Assembly: GCA_016235245.1 (NCBI GenBank)
Contig: JACRLO010000015.1
Span: forward strand, 43,646-107,645
DNA length: 64,000 bases
Source: Nitrospirota bacterium
GTDB lineage: Bacteria > Nitrospirota > Thermodesulfovibrionia > Thermodesulfovibrionales > UBA6898
Direction: 5' to 3'
Shown here: piece by piece, positions 60,862-64,000 of the stretch
How the letters are laid out: every line of letters starts with the position of its first letter
How positions within the stretch are numbered: position 1 is the stretch's first letter
The notes under the pieces: generated by a model
Told to the model about the DNA's origin: nothing
The model's input: only the letters and a program-made list of their open reading frames with translations
Databases searched by the model: none
Translations under genes and position numbers: made by a program

Positions 60862-63800
60862 GTGATCAAAAACAAAATAATATCTATTGATCGGATTTCT
60901 GACAACCTGTTATCCAAGCTTGAAAGTAGAGATGTTGCGCTTTGGATTAGGTCTTTGCCTAAAGATTTTCGCAGCAAAGAGGCTCTCGTTGCTTTTCTGG
61001 GTTTACCATGGCGTATGGTTATCTCGGAGGTCTACTCCCCAGAGCTAATAGAAGCCTTGGAGGAAGGAGAAATCTCTGGTAAGCCGCTGATACGCAAACG
61101 AGGCTTCATCCGAATTATTGATAGTGATCCATCGCGTATCCCCTTGCCACAAAGATGCTTACCTATCTATCTATTGAATGGCCGACAGGCTGCTCCCGCC
61201 TCTTCGGGCTTCGCGGATAAGTTGAGGCAAATGACGATGCTGGAAGAATTGCGAAGGTCTACCGTGCGTGATATTCTTGTCATTTCTGCTGACGAAAAGC
61301 CAATTCCAGTGGAGCTGCAAGATCTTTGGTCTGCTGGGTTTCGCTCGTATCTTACTTTTGTCACGAATGTGCCGGATGCTGCTGTCATGTTGCAGGAGTG
61401 GCTTGGAGAATCGGATAGCTATCTTGCAATAAACCTTGTCAATATGCCCGTAATCCCTGTCGTTGAGGATATTCTGTCCCGTTATGGCACTACATATCCC
61501 GAGGCCCGACATGTCATTCGCATTCGCGACGTTAGCGGAGGCCTGCACAAGGTTGATATAACCGAAACGGATGAGCCTGAACGGCCTATCTTAGAGCATT
61601 ATTCTCTTATTGAGGAACGAGATTTGATACCACTCATGCCTGAGGAACTCTCCGAGGAAGATTTTATAGCATTTTTTCGAAACCCTGAGGCTTCTTGGCG
61701 GCCTTTTGCCGCTAATTTGCCATGGATTCGCGATATGCAGTGTAGATTGAAATTACGTGATTGTCTTAAGAAACTTGATACTGTTGGGGCTGAGGAGAAT
61801 TGTGTCGCATATATCTCATCCGAATCGGGTGCCGGCGGAACAACGCTTTTACGAATGCTTGCTTGGGAATTTGCGAGAGAAGGATATCCAGTTTTAATGG
61901 CTAAATCAGTACCATTTGAGCCCGAAACGTTAGCTGTAGTGAATTTGCTGAGCCGCGTGCATAAAACTGTTGAGATGCAGCTAAGTCGCAATGCAGCTTC
62001 AACAGCTATTCCTGATGTTAATCAATCGCATGAGCACAAGCGAGAAGTTGCCTTACGCCGTTATGAGACGCCTTGGTTAATAGTATTTGACAGTCTACAC
62101 TGGCAGTATCGAGATAGTGAACTTATTCGTTTCCGAAATGAGATGGAAAAATCAGGGCGTCCGGTCTGCATCATCGTTGTCACGGGACCTCTGCGCTCCC
62201 TGCCCTACCTCACCTCTTCGATCTTCAAACCCTTAGCAGAACTGAATCATGCCCTGGATCAGCCCGAAGCTCATGAGCTTGGTCGTCATCTTAATCAGTT
62301 TTTACGCGTTTATGGAAAGCAGCGCCATGATTGGCAGTGGGATGAATTTTACAGAGACCATACTGTGCGCTATCTCGAAGGGACCTCCTCATTTTGGGTT
62401 ACATTATCTTTCTGGATTCAAGGTCAATATGATCTTTCGGAATCAATTCAACAGTGGATTTACCGCTCTTTCAAAGAAAATGCTGTCGATCGAACAATTC
62501 AGGAAGCTATTCTTGAAATTGCCGCCTTAAGTTCAGAGCGGCTTCCGCTACCTGAAGCGCTGTTGCCGGCATCTAAGGGCAAGTGGCCCGTGTCATATCT
62601 TCTTGAAGACAATAAATCAAGTCTTGCTGCGTTGGGTTTGGTGCGAATATCTACAAATGGAGAGAAACACTGGGCTCTTGTTCATGATATTTTAGGCCGG
62701 TTTCTGATTAACGCACTATTTTATGATTTTAAGATGCGTGAGGATCTCGGTTTTTCCGATGCTAAGGATGCCGAGCATTTACGTTTCTTGATACTGCGGG
62801 AGGTTTCATTAAAACCTGTTTTAGGGGAGCGCGCATATCGATCCATAGGAGAGGATTTCGCTACGGCTATTTTTAAAATCGATCCTGATCACGGGCACGG
62901 CAGCTTTGTCTCGATTTGGCGAGAGGTACTTGAAGCTCTTGATAAAATGCCGCGCTCACTCTGCGACACAAGTCGAGTATTTCGTCATCACACAGCTGTC
63001 TCTCGACGTCGAATTGCGAAGTTGGACGAAAGAATCTTTGGCGTAACTCTTGATGATAGGGAAACTCTTCTCAACCGAGCAATTGCAGACATCGAGTATG
63101 CACTTAACTTCATCGATTACGAGTCAGGTTTTGAATCGAACGTTAATTTGTTTAATTCGCTTGCTAACGCTTATCTGGATCTATCAGAGGTTGAGTCGGA
63201 GAAGGGAGCCCCGATCGAGCGTATAATTGAATTGCGTAAATTGGCGAATGATGTTACGCGTAAAGCGTATGCAGAGAGCCCGACCAATTCATTCGTCATA
63301 GAAACCTATGTAAAAAATCTATTGGAGAGCGCTCGACATTCTACTGGGCTTGCGATTGAACTTTGCATAGAGGCGCTTGGAATTCTTTTTTCAACACTTA
63401 TTTCGAATGAGGCTGTATATCGCAGATCACAGCTGGGGAGTCTTTCCGAACAGGCATTGTCGATATTGTTTAAGCAGACCCCTCAGACGCTTCGAGATGT
63501 CGAACCGGCAAATGCGATCGATGTTTTGGTTATGGCATGGAAGGAACTTACTGAAGGGAGTGACTTCGCTTCTGGAATGGCCTTAACGGATGTTTCAGAG
63601 CTGAATCGAGAGAGAGCTCTGCATGTGTTAGCACATCCGGCGGGAAGAGGAAATATGCTGGTTATTAGGCTGAGTTACGATCTAATTTCTTTGAATCATC
63701 CTTACGTATTTAGGCAACAGTTGGAATTGATTGAGCAGTTGAATGCGACAAATTACCGGATTACGCCGCAATTAAGGCTTGATTACGCTATTCTTTTATT

Positions 63801-64000
63801 TCAGTGTGGCCGTCCAGTTGAAGGCGACAAACAATTCCGATCATTGCGACAGCTTTGGCGAGACGGCGAGCATTTTGTTCAAGTGGCGGAACGTTTGCGG
63901 TGGTTGCGTTCAGCTGAAGATGAGGCTTTGAAAATTGTCTATGCAGTCACGAGCTCTGATAATGTAGGCCCGACGTTTGCGAAAGTATCCGATTTTGGGA
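60862..64000 (+). CDS. Large STAND-like NTPase with lysine-less P-loop (3' end outside window)
   Basis: At least 1046 codons, open to the window end; GTG start after AGGGGG. N-terminal region (1-290) unassigned: an alpha/beta segment LPIYLLNGR...VRDILVIS...GFRSYLTFVTNVPDAA that recalls SIR2-like effector domains (inference). P-loop ESGAGGTTLLRMLAWEF (G323-T328) has Gly where Lys is expected. Walker B LIVFDSLHW (Asp410) follows, then a winged-helix/ARC2-like part with ALVHDILGRF (His608-Asp609), the STAND hallmark. From about 690 a long helical repeat region follows, the likely sensor. AT-richer than its neighbours (two sampled 60-nt lines are 40% GC versus about 52% in the 57 kb region). Located beside two toxin-antitoxin loci. 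Confidence 0.8.
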   Translation, partial: MIKNKIISIDRISDNLLSKLESRDVALWIRSLPKDFRSKEALVAFLGLPWRMVISEVYSPELIEALEEGEISGKPLIRKRGFIRIIDSDPSRIPLPQRCLPIYLLNGRQAAPASSGFADKLRQMTMLEELRRSTVRDILVISADEKPIPVELQDLWSAGFRSYLTFVTNVPDAAVMLQEWLGESDSYLAINLVNMPVIPVVEDILSRYGTTYPEARHVIRIRDVSGGLHKVDITETDEPERPILEHYSLIEERDLIPLMPEELSEEDFIAFFRNPEASWRPFAANLPWIRDMQCRLKLRDCLKKLDTVGAEENCVAYISSESGAGGTTLLRMLAWEFAREGYPVLMAKSVPFEPETLAVVNLLSRVHKTVEMQLSRNAASTAIPDVNQSHEHKREVALRRYETPWLIVFDSLHWQYRDSELIRFRNEMEKSGRPVCIIVVTGPLRSLPYLTSSIFKPLAELNHALDQPEAHELGRHLNQFLRVYGKQRHDWQWDEFYRDHTVRYLEGTSSFWVTLSFWIQGQYDLSESIQQWIYRSFKENAVDRTIQEAILEIAALSSERLPLPEALLPASKGKWPVSYLLEDNKSSLAALGLVRISTNGEKHWALVHDILGRFLINALFYDFKMREDLGFSDAKDAEHLRFLILREVSLKPVLGERAYRSIGEDFATAIFKIDPDHGHGSFVSIWREVLEALDKMPRSLCDTSRVFRHHTAVSRRRIAKLDERIFGVTLDDRETLLNRAIADIEYALNFIDYESGFESNVNLFNSLANAYLDLSEVESEKGAPIERIIELRKLANDVTRKAYAESPTNSFVIETYVKNLLESARHSTGLAIELCIEALGILFSTLISNEAVYRRSQLGSLSEQALSILFKQTPQTLRDVEPANAIDVLVMAWKELTEGSDFASGMALTDVSELNRERALHVLAHPAGRGNMLVIRLSYDLISLNHPYVFRQQLELIEQLNATNYRITPQLRLDYAILLFQCGRPVEGDKQFRSLRQLWRDGEHFVQVAERLRWLRSAEDEALKIVYAVTSSDNVGPTFAKVSDFG

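Noticed and set aside
62249..62530. 93-codon plus-strand frame inside the STAND gene
   Set aside because: Out-of-frame shadow within a continuous large coding region.

Overview
The window looks like chromosomal DNA of an anaerobic or microaerophilic respiratory Gram-negative bacterium. My best guess is Nitrospirota, or a deltaproteobacterium-like lineage. This is inferred from two octaheme cytochromes c, a DUF3373-type outer-membrane barrel, rubredoxin, quinolinate synthase, a MoeA fused to a periplasmic-binding-like domain, an orphan 2-oxoacid:ferredoxin oxidoreductase subunit, many PAS/GAF sensors and selenoproteins. No rRNA, tRNA, intact IS element or CRISPR array was found.

Layout. 1-9.1 kb: a sensor kinase (cut by the window edge) with its response regulator, a 23S rRNA uracil methyltransferase, a REC-GGDEF protein, moeA plus an ASKHA-domain protein, a Nudix hydrolase and a REC-PilZ protein. 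9.2-25 kb: housekeeping genes (lytic transglycosylase, nadA, MidA-type methyltransferase, coaE, a helicase-dead-looking priA, ppnP, cold-shock protein, lemA, M48 protease, crcB, a LysM-NlpC endopeptidase, scpB) and an RNase H/GIY-YIG gene interrupted by TAG. 25-36 kb: rubredoxin; a minus-strand run uvrA-apbE-NusG domain II-Gx transporter-yacG-dapB; ubiA-ubiX; two lipoproteins; a second cold-shock gene; htpG under a perfect CIRCE operator.

36-44 kb is a cell-envelope redox region. An octaheme cytochrome/OB-like protein/beta-barrel operon and a second octaheme cytochrome flank a plus-strand group: amidohydrolase, rhodanese, glutaredoxin-like protein and TlpA thioredoxin. The rhodanese and the glutaredoxin-like gene each carry an in-frame TGA at a redox-active Cys position. 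Each TGA is followed 14-20 nt later by a SECIS-like hairpin, so both are read here as selenoproteins. Conventional gene calling would split both.

44-58 kb: RlmI-type methyltransferase, orphan vorB-like subunit, PhoB/PhoR pair, two nitroreductases with an old-yellow-enzyme remnant, a split TPM-domain pair, LysE exporter, VOC protein, Tat-lipoprotein flavin oxidoreductase, and a 499-residue protein with RelA/SpoT-like motifs.

58.3 kb to the end is a defence-type accessory segment: mazEF, a CPBP membrane protease flanked by a duplicated mazF 3' end, higBA, and a very large AT-rich ORF (60862 to past the window end). That ORF encodes a STAND-like NTPase with a lysine-less P-loop and an unassigned N-terminal domain. 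It is the best candidate here for an uncharacterised immune or signalling system. Several genes (9257, 13386, 30930, 33487, 47161, 59924) have a -10 box ending 5-6 nt before the start codon and no Shine-Dalgarno, which suggests leaderless transcripts.
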